Source: Cyrtodaria siliqua
Taxonomy: Eukaryota; Mollusca; Bivalvia; Adapedonta; Hiatellidae
Length of the DNA stretch: 64,000 nucleotides
Assembly (NCBI GenBank): GCA_037043455.1
Contig: JAWPHD010007106.1
Location: 1-64,000 of the forward strand
Direction of reading: 5' to 3'
A program made the translations under genes and the position numbers. The notes under the pieces are model-generated. The model was not told the origin of the DNA. It saw only the letters and a program-made list of their open reading frames with translations, and ran no database searches. Numbering within the stretch: position 1 is the stretch's first letter; the number at the start of each line of letters is the position of its first letter. This document shows, in pieces, positions 1 through 10,496 of this stretch.

Positions 1-416
1 GGAGGAGAGAGCCCATGCTCAATATGTGTGAAGTATGAATAAGATGATAATGCTATAAGAAATCCCAAACCAAAATTATAGGTATATACATTTTTACATG
101 CAAACCTTGATCTGCCTTTATTGCATAATTTATGGGCACATCACAATTTGGTTCCATGGGAGCCCAGAATTAGCCGAAGACAAAATTACTTACCCAACCC
201 TTTACAACATACTATAAGGAAACCAATTCCTAAATTTAGTTCAGCTAGGACAAGAAATGTAAGGGATTTGGTTTCCATTGGAGCCAGGGTTATAGGAACC
301 AAATTACCTTAAGCAGCCCTTAAGATAATGCTATAACTGCCAAATTTGTGTTGTGCTAGGGTAAGAACATGTTAGACTTGTAAACACAGCTTACACGCAA
401 ACCTTGATGTGGGACG
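1..416. other. Intergenic start; end of a dispersed repeat
   Basis: No coding sequence was recognised. Two loosely similar stretches around 150 and 270 share words such as TTTGGTT and GGAGCC and look like an old local duplication. The last ~35 bases (from CAGCTTACACGCAAACC to GACGCCGA) continue directly at 2990 after the inserted hAT-like element. They therefore form the left half of one dispersed repeat that was split by that insertion. Confidence 0.5.
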
Positions 417-421
417 CCGAC

Positions 422-2989
422 CAGGGTTTGACACTAACTTTTCCCCCAAGTAGTCCGCAGGACTACCAACTTTCAAAATCAAGTAGTCCTGCACAGAATT
501 TTGGTAGTCCGGCTAGTTTTCAAAATATAAACCTCAGAATCAAAGGGATTTAAACTAAACCAAAATATAAGTAACGAAGGAAACGGTAGACATAACGAAA
601 AACACTCGTATCTCAGTATTAATTTCATAAATCGCACATCTGCCTGTTGGCCTTACTCTGCAAGGTCTGGAAGTCTTTTAAAGTCAGATAAAACCAGGAT
701 CTACATCTTCCTATCATTTCAAACACACCCGTAACAACTTACAATGCTCAGACACCAGTGACCATTCTCTAGAACGCGCGATTGCGGGATTCACGCCAAT
801 CTTTCCGTAGATTCCTGCATGTTTTCTTCACGGAATGCGGGATTAGCGCGCATAATTTTGAACCAGCGACTATTCGACAAAGGGAGAATATGAGTTCTGA
901 CAACACTTAAATAAAAGCTTAAAAACACGAAATATGTAGTTGTCGCGATTGAACTAAAACCTCTGTCTCACCTACATGCATGTTTACTCCTACAGTACTA
1001 ACATGATTCTCTCCCTTAGTATATATAGTAAGGGAACGAGAACCGTGTAGTACTTGTAGAAGTAACTGGTTGTATGCGTAAATACGAATTTCGCCGCTTG
1101 GCGATTCACAATGAACGAAATATATTTGACATATATATTTCTCTTTTGAGCTTTATTTTAATTCTTTCGAATTGTTATTTATTTCTTGAAGACATGCTAC
1201 TATCTAGTATTAAAATGCAAAATTATGATTAATAATCGGACATTTACAATCTTTTAAATTTCGTCTACAGATGGATTCTACAAATTAGCACCGGTAAACA
1301 TTCGAAGGCAAATTAGCACCGGTAAACATCGAAGGATATTCGGGAATCTGTATTTTGACATGTAAAGTGGTAAGAATAAAGTTAAAGCCATATGCCTTGG
1401 CATACGTTTTAAAGAATCCCCCCAATATTTTTGAATTCCCCTCTATTTTTCAGAAGTATGGGGGGAAAATCCCCCCTACTTTTGAGTTTCTAGAATGGAC
1501 ACTGAGACACACCGTAGTCCTTACATCTTATTTGATGTTTTTCATCATTATACATGGATGAGCCATTTAATTGAAAAACTATTTTCTTATAGGTCAGATA
1601 CAGTAACCACTATTGTTTCGGGGCGTCTGATTGGTTGAAAAATGTATAGGGTCTATTAGGGCATATAGTCAGATTGTAAGAAAGATTCTGAAAGTTAGAA
1701 TAAATTATCAAAATCATAACAAATCCCCATAAAACATCAGAATATTAAATTTTCAGAATAAAACAGGTTCATTTAGGATATTTTGATTGAAATTTCCAAT
1801 TTTATTGATAATATTTTATTGATTGATAATATCTTATTGATAAAATTGTACTGAGGGTACATTACAAAAAGTAAAAAAAACTAAATAAAGATTTATTTAC
1901 TGCCATTCTAGGGTGACACCTTCAGTGAGTTATTAGAGACTGAAAGCATTACATTATTTCCAATTTGCTGAACTTTTTTGAGTGTATATGAGATAGTTCT
2001 TTAAGAAAAGTTAGTTTTTTTCAGCCAGTCTTATTTAGAAACAGGGATTGAAGGCCAAAAGGCTATAATGTAGGCCTATGGGAAATGCAATAGTGGTATA
2101 TGACCATTTCAGTCGAACGATTCCCATCTTTATTATTTTTATAAAATTCTGAGATTCACCATCTGCTCTGAGATGATTTTTAATTGCAAAAGTAATGCCT
2201 TATTTTAATTAGAAAGCTCTCTCAGGGATACAGACTGTTTCAAAACAGGGTTTTTGGAAATATTTTTAAAATCCATTTTCCCAGCCTCAGGGAAAAGGGC
2301 AATTGCCCTGCCCAAAACTTCACTTGCCTCTAATTTAAGACCGCTTGGACTTATTTTTGAATATTTATGCAGTAGTGTAATGTCTGTACATGTATATCAA
2401 TAAAATATATTCAGAACTAAACAAATTTATTTTCGGTCCTATCTTTTCTAGCGAGTTGCGTTCTTTTTGGAATCATGAACACCGGTGACATATGAAAAAA
2501 GAAGCATATCGATAAGTTTTGCAACGCACATCCATATACGTTAATGTCGTACTTTATCAATGAAATACACTGAATACCTCATCAAATCGCGTTAATAAAC
2601 GAGTGCTTCGAGTGTTTTAAAACATGTTAGCAAAACAATCCAGGGCCGCCCATCGTTATGATTTAGCAGTCGTGAGCAAGCGCTGGGACTCGGCTTTGTA
2701 TATTTACATTCATATCGGAAACCAGTTATGTTTGTGAAAAGCGTTTTGCTACAAAAACTTTGCGTCTTCGAAGTGAAAACAACTCTGGATAGGAGATTTA
2801 ACAAACTTCGTGAACAATTATAATAAAGTTGTTTTATTTGTTATGTTTTATTACTAAGTTGATAATTATGTCTATCTGTTTTTGTCAAAAGTAGGTAGTC
2901 CACGGGACTACTCAGCTTGGAAGTGTAGGTAGTCCGAGGCAAATTCTGGCGGTCTCGGACTACGGGACTACCGTTAGTGTCGAACCCTG
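422..2989. mobile_element. Non-autonomous hAT-like DNA transposon, 2.57 kb, TSD CCGAC
   Basis: The left end reads CAGGGTTTGACACTAAC and the right end is its near-perfect inverted match (GTTAGTGTCGAACCCTG). CCGAC flanks both sides (417-421 and 2990-2994). Removing the element and one CCGAC rejoins the surrounding repeat as GACGCCGACGCCAGGG. Subterminal regions hold several GTAGTCC / GGACTAC motifs in both orientations (about 450-525 and 2893-2975), as often seen in hAT ends. No transposase homology was seen inside, so it would need an enzyme supplied in trans. CAGGG ends fit hAT; a 5-bp rather than 8-bp duplication suggests a hAT subgroup or another superfamily. Internal sequence is AT-rich, with a short C-run/G-run inverted pair near 1419-1476. 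Confidence 0.8.
1281..1335 (+). repeat. Two-copy direct repeat of ~27 bp
   Basis: The word CAAATTAGCACCGGTAAACA occurs twice in tandem (from 1281 and from 1309), each followed by (T)CGAAGG. It is a small local duplication inside the hAT-like element. Confidence 0.85.
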
Positions 2990-3060
2990 CCGACGCCAGG
3001 GTGATTACATAAGCTCTCTTATTCTTCAAATAGTCGAGCTAAAAGCATTTTGATTGAGCC
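2990..3060 (+). repeat. Right half of the dispersed repeat split by the hAT-like element
   Basis: This begins with the second CCGAC and continues GCCAGGGTGATTACATAAG, completing the repeat whose left half ends at 421. It runs into ATAGTCGAGCTAAAAGC. I recognise this as a common bivalve interspersed-repeat 3' region; that recognition is from memory. Confidence 0.5.
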
Positions 3061-6060
3061 CTCATCAAATGTGTATATCCACAAGGTTTTGGTGATATTG
3101 ACCTTTGAGCTACTGAGCCCAAAATAGAGGGACCATCACCGTTTACATCTCTACTGATATAAAGTTTCAAAAGTTCAAAAATAATCTAATTCATGAGTTA
3201 GACTGGAAATCAAAAACCGACGGACAAGCCATAACAAACAAGAGCGCCACCTAACGGTGCATTTTACGTCCGTTTCCTGAAATTTTATGTTAAAAGCATT
3301 TCCTAGGTGTCAGGTCAATATAACCCTTACCTTTGACCTTCTAAAAAAAACGATAGCGGATGTTGTTTAACCAAGAGAACTTTTTGTATAAAGTTTCAAG
3401 ACTGTAGATAAAATAGTTGGTGAATAACTGCTAGGAAGAAATTTGTCATGATCAGGTCAAAGTGACCTTGACATTTGACCTACTAAGCTTAAAATCAATA
3501 AAGGTTGTTGTTTTAACGTGGGTACTATTTCTGTAAAGTTTCAAAATTGTAGGTCAAATAGTTACAAGTTACAGTGAGGAAAATGTCTTAAGGATTCAGT
3601 CATAACTCCTGGAGTTATCACTAGGATAACTCCAGGAGTCATGGGAGGAACCCTGTTGCTTTTGGGGTAACTAGGTTAAAGGTCAAGGTCACTAGTACAT
3701 ATTCCTAGTGAATATGTACTGGTGACCTTGACCTTTAACATAGTTACCCCAAAAGCAACAGGGTTCCTCCTATGACATATTCCTATTGAATATGTACTGG
3801 TGACCTTGATCTTTAACCTAGTTACCCCAAAAGCAACAGGGTTCCTCCTATGATTGAAGGCAATGCATCTATGAAGTTTCATGAGTGTGAGTGTTGTGGT
3901 TTGACAGTAATATGGCAGAATGTGTATTTCCATATAAGGTCATGGTAACCCTGACCCCAAAGACAATAAAGTTCTTTGTCTTGCACATATAAAGTTTCAT
4001 AGTTTTTATGTTATCGCACAGAATGCATATTTAACAGAGCTGTAGATAAGCTGAGTTTTTGAGTATTTTACTTATACTTTTGTTGCAAAATCCCTCAGGT
4101 TTTTAAAACTGTGAGTATCAACTTACCACAAAACTCATAACTTTTAAAAATCATCAGAATTATATTTGTATACATGTATAGTCCTGTGGAACATTTTATT
4201 CCATATTTACATGATGAAAATTGTGCCAAGCATGTGTCTAATATTAAGGTCATGAAGTGTTGCTTTTGTTTTACTAAACTTCCATTCAATCAGAATCTAG
4301 TTGTTTCTTTTACATTAACAGTGACTCACATTCATTTTGAAAGCATGAACTATGTTTTACTCACAACGCCTTCGTTTTTACTCATTCATTTTGAAACTGA
4401 TGAGTAAATATACTCACTGCAGTCACAAATTATCTACAGCTCTGATATTACCATAAGGTCATAGCAACCTTACCCATTGACCTGCTAACCCCAATGAAAT
4501 ACGATACTTTCTTTCACCACGGGCAATGTTTCAGGAGTGTAGGTGTTATTGCACGAAATGCATATTTTTTTCCAAATAATGTCACGGTAACCTTGACCTT
4601 TGACCAAATGAACCAAAGTCAATAGGGTTCCTTCTCTCACAAAACTCAATGTAGCTGTGAAATTTCTTTTGTGTGTGTGTTATAGTTTCGAAGTTATCGC
4701 AAGGAATGCCTATGTCCATATAAGGTCATGGCCACCTTGACCTGTGTCCCACTGAACCATAATCATTCAATAGGGGTCCTTCTCTCACCAAAGGCAATGT
4801 ACCTATGAAGTTTCATAAGTGTACATATTATTGTTTCGAGGTTATCAGATGGAATGCCTATTTCCATACAAGGTTGGTGACCTTGACCTTTGACCTACTT
4901 GCCCCAAAACAACTCCTTTAACCTAGGGCAATGTACCTATGAAGCTTTATGACAGTAAGTGTCACGGTTTTGAAGTTATTTTGCGGAATTAATATTTCCA
5001 TATAAACTCAGTGACATTGACCTTTGCCCCAAAAAGCAATAGGGTTACTGCTTTCAACAAGAGTGAACGAACTTATCAAATGTCATGAGTGTAGGTGCTA
5101 CGCTTTTGAAGTTATGTGGAATTCATATTTCCATATAAAGTGACGGTAACCTTGACCTTAGACCTACTGGCCCTAAAAACAATACGGTTTCTCCTTTCAC
5201 CTAGGGCAATGTACCTATGAAGTTTTATGACTGTAGGTGTCACGGATTTGAAGTTATTATGCAGAATTAAAATATTTCAGTGACATTGACCTTTGACCCA
5301 AAAAGCAATAGTGTTCCTGCTTTCAACAAGGGTGATGAACCTATGAAATTTCATGAGTGTAGGTGTTACGCTTTTGAAGTTATCATGTGGAATTCTTATT
5401 TCCATATATAATGTGAAAGTGAACTTGACCTTTGACCCCAACACATTACGGTTTCTCCACTCACCATGGGCATTGTATGAAGTTTTAAAATAGTAGGTGT
5501 TTCAATTGTGATGTTATCATGAGGAATGCAATTTTCTATATAAGGTGACAGCGACATTGACCTTTGACATACTGATGCCAAAAGCAATAAGTTTCCGACT
5601 CTCACCTAGGGCAATGTACCTCTGAAGTTTTACGAGTGTAGGTGTTACGGTTCTGAAGTTATTGTAGGGAAGGTATATTTCCATATAAGGTCACTGACCC
5701 CAAAAGCAATAGGGCTCCTCTTCTCACCTAGGGCAATGTATCTATGCAGTTTTATGAGTGTAGGCATCATGGTTTTGAAGTTATTATGCAGAATTCATAT
5801 TTCCATATAAGATGATTGTGCCTTGACCTTTGACCTACTGACCCCAAAAGAAATTGACATTTGACCTAATGGCCCCGTATGTGATAGGGTTCCTCCTCTC
5901 ACCTAGAGCAATGTGTCTATGAAGTTTTATGAGTGTAGGTTTAATGGTTTTGAAGTTATTGCGCGGAATGCATATATCCATATAAGGTCACCGTGACCTT
6001 TGACCTTTGACCTACTGGCCCTCAAAACAATAGGCTTTCTCCTCTCACCTAGGTTAATGT
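3061..6060. repeat. Degenerate tandem repeat family with TGACCTTTGACC motifs
   Basis: Units of roughly 140-155 bp recur with heavy divergence. A typical unit holds TTCCATATAAGGTCA, GTGACCTTGACCTTTGACC, CCCAAAAGCAATAGGGTTCC, CACCTAGGGCAATGTACC and TATGAAGTTTCATGAGTG. Clear unit starts lie near 3928, 4705, 5122, 5400, 5680, 5800 and 5970. The core carries TGACCTTTGACC (a DR1-type nuclear-receptor element on the other strand) and TGACCTTGA (extended ERR/NR5A-type half-site). No reading frame is maintained. The section before 3600 is the most decayed. Confidence 0.8.
3605..3852. repeat. Perfect 15-bp hairpin next to a 135-bp hairpin with one arm duplicated
   Basis: 3605-3639 is a perfect hairpin: ACTCCTGGAGTTATC, a 5-nt loop, then its reverse complement. 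It is followed at once by a larger near-perfect hairpin (3640-3774) with arms of about 65 bp around GTAACTAGGTTAAAGGTCAAGG. The right arm is then repeated in tandem with a 78-bp period (GAATATGTACTGGTGACC at 3710 and 3788). All arms are built from the surrounding TGACCTTGACC family. Confidence 0.9.
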
Positions 6061-6094
6061 ATAGTACAGCTCACGCGAAACCCCCACTTTACTC

Positions 6095-6224
6095 GATTCG
6101 CCGAGTTTGGTCATATTGAGTGCCGCGCGGATCTACGCGGAGTGAGTGTTTGGACTCGGCGAATCCACGTGGCGAAAGTACGCCATTGTCGAGTCACTCG
6201 CACTCAGAGTTACTCCGCGTAGAA
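6095..6224. repeat. GC-richer nested inverted repeats
   Basis: GATTCGCCGAGT (6095-6106) pairs perfectly with ACTCGGCGAATC (6154-6165). TCTACGCGGAGT (from 6131) pairs with ACTCCGCGTAGA (to about 6224). The block is richer in CpG than its surroundings. An 87-codon minus-strand frame crosses it but resembles nothing I know. This is probably the end of a DNA element. Confidence 0.55.
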
Positions 6225-6677
6225 TCCAATTAACCATGAGTGCACACCTGTGGTGATTTATTATTGGGGATAAATCTGAATTTTCCGACAACCTTTCAAC
6301 TTGTCCGACAGCGCGCTTGAAAAAGTCAATCGCCAGAAAAAGTACAAACAATGAGACGCCGAGTGCATCTTTTCTGCGCAAGACTGATAAATACAAGGAA
6401 TAAATATCGAAACAAATACGTATTTCAAACTTTTAATGCATTTTTAATTACAAGTTTTGTTCGTTTCTGTTGTCCAAATGTCACAATTCCCAAACTGACA
6501 TAAATACCCATAATCCTTGGCCATGTATGTACCCTTTAACAACGGGTTTATGACTCGGAATACTTTACAATTTTTTTCTGACTGAAGAACCCATCGATGT
6601 ATTAATAATAAACAGGAGAATAGTAAAAATGTGTATGGTGGCACTGACGGGTTTTAATTTGCAAACTATTATAAATG

Positions 6678-7001
6678 CAGTGTTTTTTTTTATGTGTTTT
6701 GTGAATGCAGCCTGTGCCTGTGCCATTGTGAAAAATAGCGGCATTTTTCTAGAAATTGTGAAAAATTATAACAAAAGAAAAAGAAACTTTTTTCACTTTT
6801 ATTTTCAGTTTAATATCCTTTGGTTTTAAGTTTTGTTTTTGGTAAATACAGACTAGTTTTGACACCAGCTTATATTCCTTACTGCCTGTTTTTTTTTGTT
6901 TGTTTTTTTCAGATTGTGAATTTTTTGGCTATAATTGTGAAAAAAGTATACTTTTTGGCATTGCGAATAACGGCCCCAAATTAGGCATAAAACAAACACT
7001 G
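6678..7001. mobile_element. 324-bp hAT-like MITE, TSD AAATG
   Basis: Ends are CAGTGTTTTTTTTTATG and CATAAAACAAACACTG. AAATG flanks both sides (6673-6677, 7002-7006). The related sequence at 35230 has the uninterrupted site (ATTATAAATGGCAACT), so the insertion and its 5-bp duplication are shown directly. A second copy lies in the opposite orientation at 23242-23583. Short frames inside it carry no recognisable protein. Confidence 0.85.
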
Positions 7002-7099
7002 AAATGGCAACTATATTTTTGGATGTATTAAACACAACTGAGTGACTGTTGTGAATAGAAACATGGCAACACAAGAGTAATTTATTATTATATTCCTAT

Positions 7100-8010
7100 A
7101 CAAGAAATGTCACTGTAAGTGTGACCTTGACCTTGGAGCAATATGAAACCAACAGATGTATTCAGAAAAAATATATTCCAAAAAAAGAAAGAAATTATTC
7201 CAAAAAAAAATAATTATTCAAAAAAAAAAAAAAAAGCATTATTCAAAAAATAATAATATTCAAAAATAAAAAAGACAAATAAATAAAAAATATTCAATTT
7301 TTTTTTATAAAATATTATTGACCTTTGACCGATGTGTCACATTGACCTTGAAGCCACGGATCTGGATTTTGTGCGCGACACATCATGTTGTTGTGGTGAA
7401 CACGTGTGCCAAGTTAATTCAAAATCCGTCAAGAAATGCCATTTATTGACCGGACATGATTTGACCTTTGACCTCTAAGTGTGACCTTGACCTTGGAGCG
7501 ACGGACCTGGATTTTGTGTACGACATGTCGTCTGGTTGTACTGAGCACTTGTGTCAAGTTATTTGAATATCCGTCCAGGAATGCCAGTGTTACTGACTGG
7601 ACACAATTTGACCTCTAAATGTGACCTTGACCTTGGAGCCACGGACCTGAGTTTTGTGTGCGACAAGTCGTCTAGTTGTGGTGAGCAATTGTGCTAAGTT
7701 AGTTGAAAATCTGTCCATGAATGTCAGAGTTATTAACCGGACACGAAAGCACTTTGTTTTGACCTTTCACCTCTAAGTGTGACCTTGGAGCCACGGACCT
7801 GGATTGTGTGCGCGACACGTCGTCTTGGTGTGGTGAGCAATTGTGCGAAGTAATTTGCAAATCCGTCTATTATTGTCAGAGTCATGAAGCGGACACAATT
7901 GTACAGACGACAGTCAACCTTTGACCTCTAAGTGTGACCTTGACCTTGGAGCCACGGACCTGGATTTTGTGCGCGACATGTTGTCTTGTTGTGGTGAGCA
8001 ATTATGCGGG
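7100..8010. repeat. TGACCTTGACCTTGGAGC tandem array, first copy
   Basis: About six units of ~155-160 bp. Each holds GTGACCTTGACCTTGGAGC, CACGGACCTGGATTTTGTG, GTTGTGGTGAGCA, an AAATCCGTC region and a GACCGGACACAATTTGACC region. The same family forms the core of the TTAA element at 34150-35110. Nothing is coding. A-rich low-complexity sequence precedes it (7165-7300). Confidence 0.85.
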
Positions 8011-8547
8011 GGCATAAAAAACACCACAAACTAAATAATAACATATGAATACGATCAAATTACCTGTTTATCTGAATGTTTCACCATACAGCATGTTTCA
8101 ATTTACAATTCACCTGCATGCTTTTCATGTGTATCATGTGCGTGTGTTGAAGGCACATGGCGTATAAAAAAAATCTTAATTTTTAACAATGGTGTACTTC
8201 GAATTTTGGATGATGTGATGACATGGCTTACTTTATTTAGAAATGATGTCTCGTGTGCCATTTTTAGATAAATGGACAAATTCTATGGACAAATTTATTT
8301 AACATAAAAAACAAAACATCTTAGAGTAAAATTGCACCAATTTTTCGAATATAAAGGGCACTATTTCTGCCAAATAAATATTGTTTCTGATATTATGTTC
8401 ACATCAATAGTGTTGTATTAATGTCATCTAGTATATCATTGACAATGTTCATGCCTATCATATGCTTTTGGGTTGACCATTTCAATTAACCATACCCCAT
8501 CCATTTTGGATTTTCTTTTCAAAGATGGCTGACCAATAGCCCTTAAA

Positions 8548-8650
8548 TTCAGACTCTTTATCACGCTACGATACTCTAATCTACAAGGATCTGACTACAC
8601 TCCATTGCAGGTCACGTCAGATTGACCTAACGATTAGCAAATCAGATTTC
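8548..8650. repeat. Dispersed repeat, inverted partner at 9600-9700
   Basis: GGATCTGACTACACTCC and CACGTCAGATTGACC here match, on the opposite strand, GGATCTGACCACACTCC and CACGTCAGATCGACC at about 9600-9700. Identity by eye is about three quarters. The pair bounds a ~1-kb interval containing a SINE, so it may be the ends of an old element or simply two copies. Confidence 0.55.
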
Positions 8651-8819
8651 AGCCTACAGAATTGCTCGGTATAGACTGCTTCACTGCGCATGTCAGGTTT
8701 CAGTAAAACGCTATGGAGCCGTCTATGCTCGGTATTGAAAGAGACAATGTCCGTAACTTTAAGCTTAAAAAACAGAAAATAATTGCGTTGATAAACATAA
8801 TACAACAACCATTATTGAA

Positions 8820-8972
8820 TATTTACTGAAAATAAATAAAGAAAAGACTGTTTGACGGAATTTAATAGCGGTACACATAAAATTACAGATTCCTGGGATT
8901 GAACCCACACTAAAATGACACTCGCAGGTCAACAGTCGAGTATGCTACCAACTGAGCTAAGCTGCCAGATGA
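8820..8972 (-). mobile_element. tRNA-headed SINE
   Basis: Read on the minus strand, the head begins GGCAGCTTAGCTCAGTTGGT, an A-box-like segment, and ends with a B-box-like GGGTTCAATCCC. The anticodon arm has an enlarged loop, so it cannot be a working tRNA. It is followed by an A/T-rich body. The upstream word TATGATAATGGACCTA recurs at 36160. Confidence 0.65.
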
Positions 8973-9199
8973 AGTATGCCTTACTAGGTCCATTATCATA
9001 CTTTTTTTACTATTTAGAGTACTAATGTCGTAATAATTTTGGTGGAATATATATTTTCAAAACACACATGGCATGCGCCCATGATTTTCTTCGTATTTTG
9101 ATTTCAAGCATGCCATTTTGTGTATTTCTTTAAATTTATCGTGCAATTCACAGCAATAACACACGAAGACTTTATTCAGATATACAAGGATGAGAATGA

Positions 9200-9310
9200 G
9201 AAATTTTATTTTCTAAGGAAAATAGCCGGGGTCCAGGGGCCGCAGGTCCCTGGCCAGGTGCAGGGCGGAGCCCTGCTCAGGGATGCAGAGCATTTTTAGC
9301 ATTACAAACC
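9200..9310. repeat. GC-rich remnant of a DNA element
   Basis: A short island containing CCGGGGTCCAGGGGCCGC and GGGCGGAGCCCTG stands out from AT-rich flanks. Such blocks are common just inside hAT termini in molluscs (from memory). No ends or target duplication could be defined. Confidence 0.35.
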
Positions 9311-9858
9311 TGCTAGATTGCACTAAAATGTGCTTTAAAACAGTTCTGAAGTAAATAAGAATTCTTACATGTATAGACTGTACTTGAGACAATCCAAGTT
9401 AATATGTCAAATAGTAAAAACAAATCACAAAGTTCATCTGAAGTTCAAACAGTAGGATTTTCATTTCAAAGTCTCCTTAGGCACTCAGTCTTTAGATCTA
9501 TATGTTTTATGTTGGTTTTGTTTGTTAGTTCACTCAAATGTCATCTGAAGTGCATGAATGGCGCGATTTCATTGGATAAATTTAGTTGATCTTCTCATGA
9601 ATATGGTTAGATTGAAGGTCGATCTGACGTGAACTACATGTACAAGGGAGTGTGGTCAGATCCTATAGCGGAGAGTATCAAAGCGTAATTAGGATATGAA
9701 TTTAACGAGATTGACTCATCTTCTATTGTCAAGAATAGTTTAATTTGCATAATTTAATACTGGAGATATTAGAAATTGAATATTATTATAACATTGACTG
9801 TTATGAGAATAGAGAAGTTTGCTGTTAATAGATTAATGAACTATATAATTATACACAC
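9311..9858. other. Non-coding stretch downstream of the CXorf38-like exon
   Basis: No second exon of the minus-strand gene was recognised here. The segment includes the inverted partner of the 8548-8650 repeat (about 9600-9700). The next exon must lie farther toward lower coordinates, beyond repeats, or be lost. Confidence 0.4.
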
Positions 9859-10404
9859 CTTTGAGAAATTATCATTTGGAGGATTGATATTTGTTGTCAG
9901 AAAGTTTTCAATGAATGTCGAATTGATAGCTACACTTAGGAGCCCAGCGCAGTCTGTTTCTGCAGCCGTACTGATTGCAGCAGTGTCTGTACTTGGAGAC
10001 ATAAAGCACTTGGCTACTTGCCAATGGTTTGTTTTCCACTGTCTTAGTTCGGTGTTCTTCCATGATGGACCTTTGAATCGATGTGAATCAACTATTCCAT
10101 CATAAATAGCACCACAGACTCCATCGGGACATATTCTTCTTCCTCTCGGATTGTTACAGGGACAGTTTTTCTTGTACTGATCTGTTCTTGGACATGCTGC
10201 CTTGGGATGTGGTAGTAGGTTTTGTAATGTACATACATTACACTGGACACTAGTACTGGGTATACCTGCCAGGATGGAAGCATGAAAAGTGTTCGCCGTA
10301 TTATCAACGAAGGGTTCCAATCCCTCTATGACATACTTGAGTCCAAGACCAGCTCGAACCCAGTTCCTGAAGCCAGAGTCTTGGAGTTGCTGCTGATGAT
10401 TCAT
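9859..10404 (-). CDS. First coding exon, CXorf38-like / DZIP3-like N-terminal domain
   Basis: An intact 182-codon frame starts at the ATG at 10404 and runs to a consensus splice donor (AAG followed by GTGTGT at 9858), phase 0. Beyond it the frame reads only a few codons before stopping. Motifs: FRNWVRAGLGLKY (residues 12-24), a cysteine pair CNVC (55-58), further cysteines at 71, 81, 83, 92 and 97, CGAIYDGIV (97-105), WKNTELRQW (115-123), WQVAKCF (128-134) and TDCAGLLSVAINSTF (150-164). This pattern is the conserved N-terminal domain shared by vertebrate CXorf38 and many bivalve proteins annotated as DZIP3-like or uncharacterised, where it precedes HEPN-, death- or NACHT-type regions. Its biochemical role is unknown. 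No stop or frameshift suggests selection or recent birth. The 161-bp tandem repeats begin ~90 bp upstream. The rest of the gene is not visible. Confidence 0.75.
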
Positions 10405-10496
10405 TGTTGTAGTAGAATATGCCCACTCCAGAAGTTACTTCCAGCCATCATGTGTGTCCCTGTAAGACCAAAGACTTTAGCATTATCCACTCTAGC

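Larger units (their letters stand above)
6630..8542. mobile_element. TTAA-ended element, copy A (left arm missing)
   Basis: The segment matches a fuller copy at 33763-35864. Shared parts are GGTGGCACTGACGGG (from about 6638), the stretch around CATGGCAACACAAGAG, a central TGACCTTGACC array, and a long right arm ending GGCTGACCAATAGCCC followed by TTAA (8543-8546). The long left inverted arm of the other copy is absent, so this copy is truncated or rearranged. No transposase was seen. TTAA targets are typical of piggyBac and Kolobok superfamilies; which one cannot be told without an autonomous relative. Confidence 0.65.

Noticed and set aside
6133..6396. 87-codon minus-strand frame with hydrophobic N-terminus
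   Set aside because: Overlaps nested inverted repeats; no recognised motif and no sign of splicing or conservation.
8885..8972. Functional tRNA gene (also 22845, 23085, 38700, 41640, 42850)
   Set aside because: A- and B-box-like segments are present but anticodon or acceptor stems do not form; bodies and tails identify SINEs.
9776..10105. Plus-strand 109-codon frame
   Set aside because: Antisense to the well-supported minus-strand CXorf38-like exon and unlike any protein I know.
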